NCBI RefSeq assembly: GCF_005048225.1
Contig: NZ_SUNI01000010.1
Location: 62,001 to 126,000 of the forward strand
Source: Paracoccus gahaiensis
GTDB lineage: Bacteria; Pseudomonadota; Alphaproteobacteria; Rhodobacterales; Rhodobacteraceae
DNA length: 64,000 bases
Direction: 5' to 3'
Position numbers and translations under genes: made by a program
In this document: positions 48,461 through 56,675 of the stretch, in pieces
Position numbering within the stretch: position 1 is the stretch's first letter
How the letters are laid out: every line of letters starts with the position of its first letter
The notes under the pieces: model-generated
The model's input: the letters and a program-made list of their open reading frames with translations, nothing else
Database searches by the model: none
Told to the model about the DNA's origin: nothing

Positions 48461-49847
48461 TCCGCTCCTCCTTTCCCTCGGCCTCGGCCATCTGCAGATC
48501 GCGCCACCATGCGCCCAGGATCAGTTCCTTGACCTCGGCCCAGGTGCGGTCGAAGGTCTCGCGGCCCCGCACATAGGTGTCGCGGTTGAACTCGCGGTAA
48601 TCGGCCTCGTAGATGCCGTTCACCTGCTCTCCGGCCTGGCCGACCATGGCGGTCAGTTCCTGGCGATAGGTGGTCATAAAATCGCCGAAATAGGCCTGGA
48701 TGACATTGGCCAGATCGGTCTGCTGCCCGGCCTCGAAACGGGTGATGATGGCGCGCACCGCATCCCATTCGAAGCGCATCTCGGGCAACCCGTCGCGGCG
48801 CCGGGCCTTGTTCTCGCCATCCTCGACGCTGGCGAAGGTCGAATAGAGCATGTCGAAGAACCGCCCCGTCGAGTCGAATTCCAGGAAGGTCGCGCCAAGC
48901 GGCACCAGCAGGATGTCGGCGGCGGCCAGCGCGTTGATCGTCAGATAGCCGAGCGCCGGGGGGGTATCCAGAAAGATCAGGTCGTAGGCATCGAAGATGC
49001 CGTCATGGCTGAGCCCATTGGCCAGCGCATCCCAGAGCGGCCAGCTGCGCAACCCCATCCGCCAGACCGGCACCTGGAACTCGGCCCAATAGAGGTTCAG
49101 CTGCGCGCCCAACAGGTCGATATTGGGCCAGTGGGTCGGCTGGATCAGATCGCGGGCGCTGATCTTCAGCGCCTCGGTCAGCGTCTCGTCGAAAGGCAGG
49201 GGCGCCTGGCCCGCCGCCTCGCGGACCCTGTTCTCGCCCTGCAGCGCCAGCGCGTAATCCTTGGCCAGAAGCGGGAAGGCCGTGGACCATTCGTCCGGCA
49301 CCTGCCCCCCCATGATCGAGGTCATGCTGCCCTGACTGTCCAGGTCGATGACCAGCACCTTGTAGCCGTCAAGGGCCGCCGACATGGCCAGATGCGCGGC
49401 GGTCGAGGTCTTGCCGACCCCGCCCTTGAAATTGGCGACCGCGATGGTCTTGGCCGGCAGTCCTTCAGGACGCCAGGGGCGGTATTCGCGGTCGGCGGCC
49501 CCCTCGGTTGCGAAATGATCGCGCAGGCGCAGCACCTCGTCCAAGGTGAACCATTTCGAATTGCCCTCTCCGGTGCCTTGCGGCAGGTCGGGATGCTTGC
49601 GCAGCACGCGGCGGAAATGCGCGGCGGCGACCGGGATCAGATAGCGGCAGACCTCCCAGGTCGAGAAGCGGCGCAGGCGCTTGCGCCCGTCGGGGGCATA
49701 GCCCCGTTCGGCCAGATCCTGCCGCCCCCGTGCGGCGAAGGCCGCCGCCTTGGCGAATCGGGCGGTGCCGATCGGCTCGGACAGGCGCTTGGCGGCACGC
49801 GCCGGGTCGATGCTGAAATAGGGGGGAAGAGGCTCTTTGCCTGCCAT
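48453..49847 (-). CDS. parA: plasmid partition ATPase ParA
   Basis: Type Ia ParA ATPase of 464 aa. It has a long N-terminal region (1-130) with a DNA-binding segment (RRFSTWEVCRYLIPVAAAHF, KWFTLDEVLRLRDHF). The deviant Walker A KGGVGKT is at 141-147, LVIDLDSQGSMTSIM is the A' motif, and LIFLDTPPALGYLT is Walker B. It is transcribed away from the rep gene, with the origin in the 490 bp between. A parS copy lies 83 bp before its start, so autoregulation by ParA/ParB is probable. Confidence 0.94.
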   Translation of the reverse strand: MAGKEPLPPYFSIDPARAAKRLSEPIGTARFAKAAAFAARGRQDLAERGYAPDGRKRLRRFSTWEVCRYLIPVAAAHFRRVLRKHPDLPQGTGEGNSKWFTLDEVLRLRDHFATEGAADREYRPWRPEGLPAKTIAVANFKGGVGKTSTAAHLAMSAALDGYKVLVIDLDSQGSMTSIMGGQVPDEWSTAFPLLAKDYALALQGENRVREAAGQAPLPFDETLTEALKISARDLIQPTHWPNIDLLGAQLNLYWAEFQVPVWRMGLRSWPLWDALANGLSHDGIFDAYDLIFLDTPPALGYLTINALAAADILLVPLGATFLEFDSTGRFFDMLYSTFASVEDGENKARRRDGLPEMRFEWDAVRAIITRFEAGQQTDLANVIQAYFGDFMTTYRQELTAMVGQAGEQVNGIYEADYREFNRDTYVRGRETFDRTWAEVKELILGAWWRDLQMAEAEGKEERNG

Positions 49848-49929
49848 CTCGATCCTGCTGCGATGTGACGTGTTTCGTCGGTCTCAAAGAAAACTCTCGC
49901 ACATCGAAAGCCAAAAGTGAAACGCGATG

Positions 49930-49954
49930 GACAGGTTTCGCCGCGAAACCTGTC
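49930..49954. promoter_or_regulatory. parS-like palindrome, copy 3, extended
   Basis: The longest copy: 12-bp perfect arms around one central base (core GTTTCGC-C-GCGAAAC, extended by GACAG/CTGTC). It sits between parA and the iterons, 83-107 bp before the parA start. The longer arms suggest it is the primary partition site or the ParB-bound operator of parAB. Confidence 0.78.
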
Positions 49955-50336
49955 AAAACGAGGAAAAGGCGGCGACATAAAGCTTGTAGAGTCTTTAGGG
50001 ACTTTAGAGTCTTTGGGTCAGCATTCCCCTTCAAGAACAAGGCCGTCGGGTATATCGGGCACCCGTTTGCGGGATGACAGGCGCCCATCTGCGGGATCAA
50101 GGGTGCCCGTTTGCAGGGAGGCAGGGACCGATTCGCGGGACAAGGGGCATCCGGACGCGGGAAAGGGTCGCCAGGGACGGGATCGGGCCCGGAACCGGCC
50201 ATTCCCGCCACCTGCGATCCTGCAAACGGATACCTTTTAACAGTCCGCGCGCCCAGAGGTGCCCGGATGCGGGACGGCCGGGACCCGCGTTCAGGTGCCC
50301 GATTGACGATTGTCGCCGGGTGCCTTTTGCGCCAGA
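49955..50336. other. replication origin region with 22-bp iterons
   Basis: Five direct repeats of (C/T)(A/G)CCCG-TTTGCGGGA type follow each other with exact 22-bp period: the GCGGGA-like ends start at 50069, 50091, 50113, 50135 and 50157. A degenerate sixth follows near 50177, an inverted copy (ATCCTGCAAACGGATACC) at 50216-50233 and another direct copy at 50259-50274. To the left is an AT-richer block with TAGAGTCTTT repeated at 49987 and 50005. Two helix turns per iteron and the neighbouring Rep_3-type initiator make this the oriV, with the inverted copy well placed for rep autoregulation. Confidence 0.82.
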
Positions 50337-51536
50337 ATGACGCAGCAACCGGTGAGCGAAGCCATGGATGACATTCCCCGCGACCAGCTGTCGGGCGCCC
50401 TCAGGCGGGGGGCGGTCAAGAAGCATGTGGCGGCGATCCATGTCTCGGGCAAGCTGACGCTGCTGCAGCGCAAGCTGTCCAACGTGCTGCTGCTGAATGC
50501 CTATGACACGCTGACCAGCCGCCCCAGCCACCAGATCGACGCGCGCACCCTGTCCCTGATGATCGGCTATAACAGCAACGACATGGACACGCTGAAGCAA
50601 TCCCTGCGCGGGCTGGTCGAGACGGTGGCCGAATGGGACATGCTGGACGAGAAGGGCCAGCAGGAATGGGGCGTGTCCAGCCTGCTCAGCTATGCCAAGC
50701 TGAAGGGCGGGGTCTGCGAATATGCCTATTCCCCGGCGCTGGCGGAAAAGCTGCACGACCCCAAGATGTTCGCGCTGATCAACCTGAACATCCAGCGCCG
50801 CTTCACCTCGGGGCATGCGCTGGCGCTGTACGAGAACTGCTATCGCTTCGTGCGCACCGGCTCGACCGGCTGGTGGGATCTGGACCTGTTCCGCCGGCTG
50901 ATGGGGGTCGAGGGATCGGCCTATTACGAGGTGTTCAAGCAGCTCAATGCCAAGATCATCAAGCCCGCCCTGGCCGAGGTGAACAAGACCAGCAACATCA
51001 TGCTGACCGCCGAGACCCGCAAGCAGGGCAGGGCGGTGACGCAGATCCGCTTCCGCATCGCCGAGAACCCGCAGCTGGCGATCCTGGACATGGACGATGG
51101 CGAGGGGATGCGGCATGGCGCCGTCTATGCCCGGCTGCGCGTGCTTGGGGTCAGCGACCGGCTGGCGCGGCAATGGCTGTCGGCGCATGGCGAGGGGCAG
51201 GTGGCGGCCAAGCTGGATTATGTCGAGACGCGCCAGAACGTCAAAAGCAAGGTCGGCTATCTGAGCGCCGCGCTGGAGGGGAATTTCGGCACCGACGAGG
51301 CCGTGCCCGCGCTGCCCGCCCCCTCGGATGCCGCGCCCGATGCCGGGGTGGAGCGCCTGCGCCGCATCCTGGACATCATCAAGACCCGCACGCCGACACA
51401 GCGCGATGCCGACCGGCGCCTGTTTCTGAGCCACCTGACCGACGCCCGCGCCCGCGCCGATTTCGAGCGTCACGGCTGGATGTCACCCCTGAACGCCCGG
51501 CGTATCGCCGCGTTTTGGGATGAGATGTCCTTGTAG
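50337..51536 (+). CDS. Rep_3-family plasmid replication initiator
   Basis: Iteron-binding initiator of 399 aa with two winged-helix domains. WH1 (about 25-170) has KLTLLQRKLSNVLLLNAYDT, YNSNDMDTLKQSLRGLVET and SLLSYAKLKGGVCEYAYSPA; WH2 (about 175-290) has HALALYENCYRFVRTGSTGW, WDLDLFRRLMGVEGSAYYEV and FKQLNAKIIKPALAEVNK. The fold and LLQRKLSN motif match the Rep_3/RepB type initiators of Rhodobacterales plasmids. The ATG at 50337 is preferred; ATG 50364 is possible. It is the only rep gene in the window and diverges from parA across the iterons. Confidence 0.9.
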   Translation: MTQQPVSEAMDDIPRDQLSGALRRGAVKKHVAAIHVSGKLTLLQRKLSNVLLLNAYDTLTSRPSHQIDARTLSLMIGYNSNDMDTLKQSLRGLVETVAEWDMLDEKGQQEWGVSSLLSYAKLKGGVCEYAYSPALAEKLHDPKMFALINLNIQRRFTSGHALALYENCYRFVRTGSTGWWDLDLFRRLMGVEGSAYYEVFKQLNAKIIKPALAEVNKTSNIMLTAETRKQGRAVTQIRFRIAENPQLAILDMDDGEGMRHGAVYARLRVLGVSDRLARQWLSAHGEGQVAAKLDYVETRQNVKSKVGYLSAALEGNFGTDEAVPALPAPSDAAPDAGVERLRRILDIIKTRTPTQRDADRRLFLSHLTDARARADFERHGWMSPLNARRIAAFWDEMSL

Positions 51537-51547
51537 GACGGGTGCCT

Positions 51548-53008
51548 CTAGCCGTGATGGACGGTGACGGTCTTGATGCGGGTGAAGCCGTTCAGCGCCT
51601 CGAAGCCCTTCTCGCGCCCGTGGCCGGATCGCCCGACGCCGCCGAAGGGCAGCTCGACCCCGCCGCCCGCGCCGTAATTGTTGATGAAGACCTGCCCGCA
51701 CTCCAGCTTGCGGGCGAGGCGCAGCTGGCGGGCGCCGTCGCGGGTCCAGATGCCCGCGACCAGCCCGAAATCGGTGCCGTTGGCGAGGGCCAGCGCATGG
51801 GCCTCGTCCTCGAAGGGAATCAGCACCTGCACCGGGCCGAAGATCTCCTGCTGCGCCAGCGAGTGGTCGGGGGGCACCTCGGCGAAGAGGGTCGGGCGGA
51901 CGAAATGGCCGCCCGAGGCGACCTCCGGATGGATCCGGCCCTCGGCGGCCAGCGTCAGCTCGCGCTTGCCCAGGTCGATGAAGTCCTGCACCAGCTGGCG
52001 CTGCCGGGCCGAGACCACGGGCCCCAGATCATGGCTGGCGACCGCCGGGCCCGCGACCAGCCCCTGATAGATGCCCGCCATCCGGCGCCGCACCTCGTCA
52101 TAGACGCCCCGCTGGACCAGCACGCGCGAGGCCGCCGAACAGGTCTGCCCGGCGTTCTGCAGGCAGGTGGCGACCAGGACCGGCAGCGCGGCCTCCAGAT
52201 CCGCGTCGTCGAAGACCAGATGCGGGGACTTGCCGCCCAGCTCCAGCGTGACGGGGACGACGTTGCGGGCCGCCGCCTCCTGGATGCGGGTGCCGGTGGC
52301 GACCGAGCCGGTGAAGGACAGGTGATGAATGCCCGGATGCCCCGCCAGCGCCGCGCCTACATCGGCGCCGAGGCCCGTGACGACGTTCAGCACGCCCGCG
52401 GGCAGCCCCGCCTGCGCGGCCAGATCGGCAAAGACCAGCGCCGAGAGCGAGGCATCCTCGGCGGGCTTCAGCACCACCGTGTTGCCCGCCGCCAGCGCCG
52501 CGCCGACCGCGCGGCCCAGGATCTGCATCGGATAGTTCCAGGGGATGATGATGCCGCAGACGCCATGCGGTTCGCGCAGGGTATAGACGGTGAAGCCGTC
52601 CTGATAGGGGATGGTCGTGCCGTGCAGCTTGTCGGCGGCGCCGGCATAGAACTCCAGATAGCGCGCCAGAGCGGTGCTGTCGACGCGCGACTGGTTCAGG
52701 GGCTTGCCCACGTCGCGCGTCTCGATCATCGCCAGATCCTCGGCGCGGCTCAGCACCAGCGCTGACATCCGCATCAGGATCCGCCCCCGCGCGGTGGCGG
52801 TCATGCGGCCCCATTCGCCGTCCCGCGCATCCCGCGCCGCCGCGACGGCGGCATCGACATCGGCGGGGGTGCCGCGCCCGATCTGGCCGATGACCAGCCC
52901 GTCCGAGGGGTCGGTGACCGGGATGGTGCCGCCACCCGAGGGCCGCACCCATGCGCCGTTCACGAAAATCCGCGTGCTGTCGATCTGGGTCAGGTCGTCG
53001 AGGCTCAT
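51548..53008 (-). CDS. NAD(P)-dependent aldehyde dehydrogenase
   Basis: Cytosolic aldehyde dehydrogenase of 486 aa, oxidising an aldehyde to the acid. Family motifs in order: IIPWNYPMQILGRAVGAALA (cofactor), FTGSVATGTRIQEAAARNVV, VTLELGGKSPHLVFDDADLE (catalytic Glu) and NAGQTCSAASRVLVQRGVYD (catalytic Cys), with EIFGPVQVLIPF near the end. The ATG at 53008 has AGGG upstream. It is convergent with rep and divergent from the dehydrogenase at 53197. It may act on an amine- or hydroxyacid-derived aldehyde in the catabolic block. Confidence 0.93.
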   Translation of the reverse strand: MSLDDLTQIDSTRIFVNGAWVRPSGGGTIPVTDPSDGLVIGQIGRGTPADVDAAVAAARDARDGEWGRMTATARGRILMRMSALVLSRAEDLAMIETRDVGKPLNQSRVDSTALARYLEFYAGAADKLHGTTIPYQDGFTVYTLREPHGVCGIIIPWNYPMQILGRAVGAALAAGNTVVLKPAEDASLSALVFADLAAQAGLPAGVLNVVTGLGADVGAALAGHPGIHHLSFTGSVATGTRIQEAAARNVVPVTLELGGKSPHLVFDDADLEAALPVLVATCLQNAGQTCSAASRVLVQRGVYDEVRRRMAGIYQGLVAGPAVASHDLGPVVSARQRQLVQDFIDLGKRELTLAAEGRIHPEVASGGHFVRPTLFAEVPPDHSLAQQEIFGPVQVLIPFEDEAHALALANGTDFGLVAGIWTRDGARQLRLARKLECGQVFINNYGAGGGVELPFGGVGRSGHGREKGFEALNGFTRIKTVTVHHG

Positions 53009-53196
53009 GGCGGTCCCTTGCAAAGATGTCCGGGATCGGCCCGGTGATCGCGAGGGTGGCAGAGGCGCGCCTTGGGTGCAACGCGCATCCCCAAAAAGCC
53101 CAACGCACCGGTTTGGAACGCCCGGGCGGGGTGACGGATCGGTTCGGGCGTCGTAGAAACAGGGGCCGCAGCAAGGGCGGGAAAGACGAGGGACGG

Positions 53197-54096
53197 ATGG
53201 GTGACATGAGGGTGGGGCTGGTCGGTGTCGGCCTGATGGGGCACGGCATCGCCAGGAATCTTGCGGCGAAGAGCTGGTCGCTTGGCTTTCTGGATCATAC
53301 GGGCAACCAGCCGGTGCAGGATCTGATGGATCTGGGCGCGCGCCGCGTTGCGGACCGGCAGCAGCTGGCTGCCGACAGCGACGTGGTCGTGCTGTGCGTG
53401 TCGGGCAGTCCGCAGGTGGAGGAGGTGCTGCTGGGCGAGGCGGGCATGCTGGCCGCGATCCGGCCCGGCACCGTGATCATCGACTGCTCGACCGCCATCC
53501 CCAGCTCGACCGCGCGGCTGGCGGCGCTGACGCAGGCGGCGGGCGGGCGCTTCATGGATGCCGCGATGACGCGGACACCGCGGGAGGCCGAGGAGGGGCG
53601 GCTGAACCTGCTGGTCGGGGCCGAGGACGACCTGCTGGAGCGGATGCGGCCCCTGCTGGGGGCCTTTGCCGAGAACATCTTCCACGCGGGCGGCCCCGGC
53701 GCGGGGCATACGCTGAAGCTGTTGCACAACTATGTCTCGATCGGGCAGGCCACGCTGCTGAGCGAGGCGGCGGCCTGCGCGCGCAAGGCCGGCATCCCGG
53801 CGCGGGTCTTCACCGAGGCGCTGGCGCAGGGCGGGGGCTATGGCGCGGCGCTGGACCGGATCGGCCCCTATTTGCTGGAGGGGGACACCTCGCGGATGCG
53901 GTTCTTCGTGTCGAACGCCGCCAAGGACTTGGCCTATTACCTGCGCATGACGCAGGATCTGGCGGTGCAGAACCACGCCGCCGGCGGCGTGGATCGGGCA
54001 CTGCGCGCCCTGTCCGAGGGCGGTTTTTCCGAGGGCTATCTGGCCGAGGCCACGGCCTTTTTCGACAGGCTCGGCGGCGAGGACCCCGAGGGGTGA
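53197..54096 (+). CDS. beta-hydroxyacid dehydrogenase (3-hydroxyisobutyrate dehydrogenase family)
   Basis: NAD(P)-dependent oxidoreductase of 299 aa. The Rossmann start is MRVGLVGVGLMGHGIARNLA, substrate-binding loop DAAMTRTPREAEEGRLNLLV (family DAPVSGG..gA.., here with a variant TRTP), and the catalytic lysine region is GAGHTLKLLHNYV. The DxPVSGG motif is replaced by DAAMTRTP, as in the L-threonate/sulfolactaldehyde side branches, so the substrate is probably not 3-hydroxyisobutyrate. ATG 53197 has GAGGGACGG before it. Divergent from the aldehyde dehydrogenase. Confidence 0.85.
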   Translation: MGDMRVGLVGVGLMGHGIARNLAAKSWSLGFLDHTGNQPVQDLMDLGARRVADRQQLAADSDVVVLCVSGSPQVEEVLLGEAGMLAAIRPGTVIIDCSTAIPSSTARLAALTQAAGGRFMDAAMTRTPREAEEGRLNLLVGAEDDLLERMRPLLGAFAENIFHAGGPGAGHTLKLLHNYVSIGQATLLSEAAACARKAGIPARVFTEALAQGGGYGAALDRIGPYLLEGDTSRMRFFVSNAAKDLAYYLRMTQDLAVQNHAAGGVDRALRALSEGGFSEGYLAEATAFFDRLGGEDPEG

Positions 54097-54103
54097 GGGC
54101 GCC

Positions 54104-55510
54104 TCAGGCCGCCCTGAACGGCCAGGGACGGGGGTCGGGGCCGATCCGCTCCCAGGCATGGGCGGCGCGCAGCACGCCCAGATCGTCGAAGCGGCGGCCC
54201 GCGATCTGCAGCCCGATGGGCACCCCCGCCGCATCCTGCCCGCAGGGGACCGAGATCGCGGGCTGTTCGCTGATGTTGAAGGGCGCGGTGAAGCCGATAT
54301 GGGCCATCGCACGGTCCACGTCATTGTCGGCGGGATAGGCCCATTCGGCGGGAAAGCTGACATTGGGCGAGACGGGCGACAGGACCAGATCGAAGCGGGC
54401 GGTCGCGGCGACGGTCAGGCGGCGGATCTCGACCGTGGCGGCATAGGCGCGATAGACCTCCTCTCCGGTCTTCCCCAGCCCCGAAACGCCCCATTTGCGG
54501 ATCACCGGCAGCACCTCGTCGCGCTGCGCGGGCGTCAGCGCCTGCAGGTCCAGCCCGCTGCGGGTGCGCCAGAAATCGTCCAGGGCCTGCAGCAGGTCGG
54601 GCGTCATCCACGGGTCCAGGGGGTCGACATGGGCGCCCGCCGTCTCGAAGCGGCGCGCGGCATCGGTGACGGCGGCGGTGACCTGCGCGTCGACCGGCAG
54701 GCCGCATCCGGCCTGCATCAGCAGCCCGATCCTGAGGCCGGTCAGATCCAGATCCAGATCCAGCCAGTCGATCGCGTTCGGCGGCAGGTCCATGTGGTCG
54801 CGGGAATCGGGCTGGGACAGCACCGCCATCGCCATGGCGGCGTCGCGCGCCGTCCGGGTCATCGGCCCCGCCGCGCGGCCCATGAAGGGCGGGTCGATCG
54901 GCACGCGGCCCAGGCTGGGCTTCAGCCCCACCAGCCCGCACCAGGCGGCGGGCAGGCGGATCGAGCCGCCGATATCGGTGCCCAGATGGATCGGCCCGTA
55001 GCCCGCCGCCCCCGCCACGCCTGCGCCTGCGCTGGAGCCGCCCGGGTTCATCGCCGTGTTCCACGGGTTGCGCGCCAGTTGGTGGAAGCTGGACAGACCC
55101 GAGGAGAGCATCCCGAAATCGGGCATGGTCGTGCGGCCCAGAAAGACCGCCCCCGCCGCGCGCATCCGGGCGGCGGGGGGCGCGTCGGCGCTGCGCGGGG
55201 TCATGTCGCTGACCCGCGTGCCCAGGGGCATCGGGACGCCCTCGGTCGCGATGTTCTCCTTGATGGTGATCGGCACCCCGTCCAGCGAGACGCCGTTGCA
55301 GAGGATCTGCGTGCCGTCCTTCCAGCGTGCCTCGGAGGCCTGGGCCGCCGCCATCGCCACCTCGGGATCCACCGTCCACAGGCCGTGCAGCTGCGGCTCG
55401 CAGCGCTCGATCTGAGCCAGCACGTCGCGCGTCACCTCGACGGGCGACAGGCTGCGGGCGGCGAAGCCCTCGGTCATCTGGGCGGCGGTCAGCTCGTTCA
55501 GTCCGGTCAT
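54104..55510 (-). CDS. amidase (amidase signature family)
   Basis: Cytosolic amidase of 468 aa. The Ser-Ser-Lys triad region is seen: VPITIKENIATEGVPMPLGT (Lys), PGGSSAGAGVAGAAGYGPI (cis-Ser) and HLGTDIGGSIRLPAAWCGLV (nucleophile Ser in GGSIR), followed by GLKPSLGRVP. Substrates of AS amidases range from simple amides to N-acyl amino acids. It is the last gene of the minus-strand operon with the two M20 hydrolases and the dipeptide-type ABC transporter, so it likely hydrolyses an imported amide or peptide-like compound. Confidence 0.9.
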   Translation of the reverse strand: MTGLNELTAAQMTEGFAARSLSPVEVTRDVLAQIERCEPQLHGLWTVDPEVAMAAAQASEARWKDGTQILCNGVSLDGVPITIKENIATEGVPMPLGTRVSDMTPRSADAPPAARMRAAGAVFLGRTTMPDFGMLSSGLSSFHQLARNPWNTAMNPGGSSAGAGVAGAAGYGPIHLGTDIGGSIRLPAAWCGLVGLKPSLGRVPIDPPFMGRAAGPMTRTARDAAMAMAVLSQPDSRDHMDLPPNAIDWLDLDLDLTGLRIGLLMQAGCGLPVDAQVTAAVTDAARRFETAGAHVDPLDPWMTPDLLQALDDFWRTRSGLDLQALTPAQRDEVLPVIRKWGVSGLGKTGEEVYRAYAATVEIRRLTVAATARFDLVLSPVSPNVSFPAEWAYPADNDVDRAMAHIGFTAPFNISEQPAISVPCGQDAAGVPIGLQIAGRRFDDLGVLRAAHAWERIGPDPRPWPFRAA

Positions 55511-55544
55511 GGGCGGTGGGGTCCTTCGGGGGTCGAGGCGTCAG

Positions 55545-56675
55545 TCAGGTGATCCGGGTCAGCAGGCCGGCGGCCAGGCGGGCACGCTCGGTCAGGCTGG
55601 AGGTCAGGATATGTTCGTCCAGCGTGTGCAGGCCGCGCCCGCGCACACCGATGGAATCCAGCGTGGGCACGCCCATCGCGCCGGTGAAGTTGCCATCCGA
55701 TCCGCCGCCCGCGCTGCCTGCGGACAGATCGAAGCCGATCTCCGAGGAGACCTCCTGCGCCAAGTCATAAAGCGCCATCGTGCCGGGCTGCGGTTCCCAG
55801 ACCGGGCGGGTCACGCCGCGCGTGACGGTGAACTCGACCCCGTCCTCGGGTCCCTGCAGGGCCAGCAGGGCGGCGACGCCCCGGTCCAGGTCGGCTTGCG
55901 TCTTGGCCATGGACAGGACCTCAGCCCGACAGGTCGAGGAGACGCAATTGACCCATTGCCCGGCATGGATGACCCCCACCGAGAAGGTGCAATCCTCGGT
56001 CGTCATCGCCTCGATCTGAAGGATGCGCCGTGCCATGGCGGCGATGGCCGACCGTCCGTCCTTGAGCGCCCAGCCCGCGTGGCTGGGCCGCCCCTCGGTC
56101 AAGAGGTCGAAGCGCGCGATGGCATAGCGCCCGATCACCGCGCCGCCATCGGGGGATGCGGGCTCGGGCAGCAGGACGGCGCGCTGGCCGCGCGCGGCCT
56201 CCTCGATCAGCCCGCGGGTGGCGGGGGTGCCGACCTCTTCATCCGGGGTGAAGAGGAAGGTGACGGGCAGGGGGGTGGTCAGGCCCGCCCGGCCGATCTG
56301 GCGCATCGCCTCCAGAAAGACGTAGTTGCCGCCCTTCATGTCCATGATGCCGGGGCCGTAGGCGCGCCCGTCCTCGACCCGGAAGGGCAGCTTGTCCAGC
56401 GTGCCGATGGGGTGGACGGTGTCCAGGTGCCCCGAGACGAGGATGCCGGGCGCACCCTGGTCGGCATGGGGAAAGATCGCGCGGATCGAGGTGCCGAAGC
56501 CCTGGGTGCCGGGGATCACCTCGACCGCCGCGCCGATGTCGGACAGGTCGCGCGCGGCCAGGTTCATCATGCGCGTGACGGCGGCCGCGTCCCAGGTCGG
56601 GCTTTCGCATTCGACCCAGGGGCGCAGGCCTGCCAGCATCTGGTCCGCGTCGAAGGGCAGGTCCAGCGCGCTCAT
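55545..56675 (-). CDS. M20-family carboxypeptidase (glutamate carboxypeptidase-like)
   Basis: Zinc-dependent M20 exopeptidase of 376 aa. Metal ligands: SGHLDTVHPIG (His, Asp), YGPGIMDMKGGNYVFLEAM (Asp), TPDEEVGTPATRGLIEEAA (catalytic Glu pair) and TLDEHI near the C terminus (His). The lid domain is at about 180-290. The LPEPASPDGGAVIGR region is typical of carboxypeptidase G2-like members. Its start overlaps the stop of the upstream M20 gene by 4 bp. It probably cleaves the imported peptide-like substrate. Confidence 0.9.
   Translation of the reverse strand: MSALDLPFDADQMLAGLRPWVECESPTWDAAAVTRMMNLAARDLSDIGAAVEVIPGTQGFGTSIRAIFPHADQGAPGILVSGHLDTVHPIGTLDKLPFRVEDGRAYGPGIMDMKGGNYVFLEAMRQIGRAGLTTPLPVTFLFTPDEEVGTPATRGLIEEAARGQRAVLLPEPASPDGGAVIGRYAIARFDLLTEGRPSHAGWALKDGRSAIAAMARRILQIEAMTTEDCTFSVGVIHAGQWVNCVSSTCRAEVLSMAKTQADLDRGVAALLALQGPEDGVEFTVTRGVTRPVWEPQPGTMALYDLAQEVSSEIGFDLSAGSAGGGSDGNFTGAMGVPTLDSIGVRGRGLHTLDEHILTSSLTERARLAAGLLTRIT

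Noticed and set aside
47351-51536. repABC-type replicon
   Set aside because: The initiator is a Rep_3-type protein divergent from parAB and uses iterons; no RepC and no antisense RNA pattern of repABC is present.
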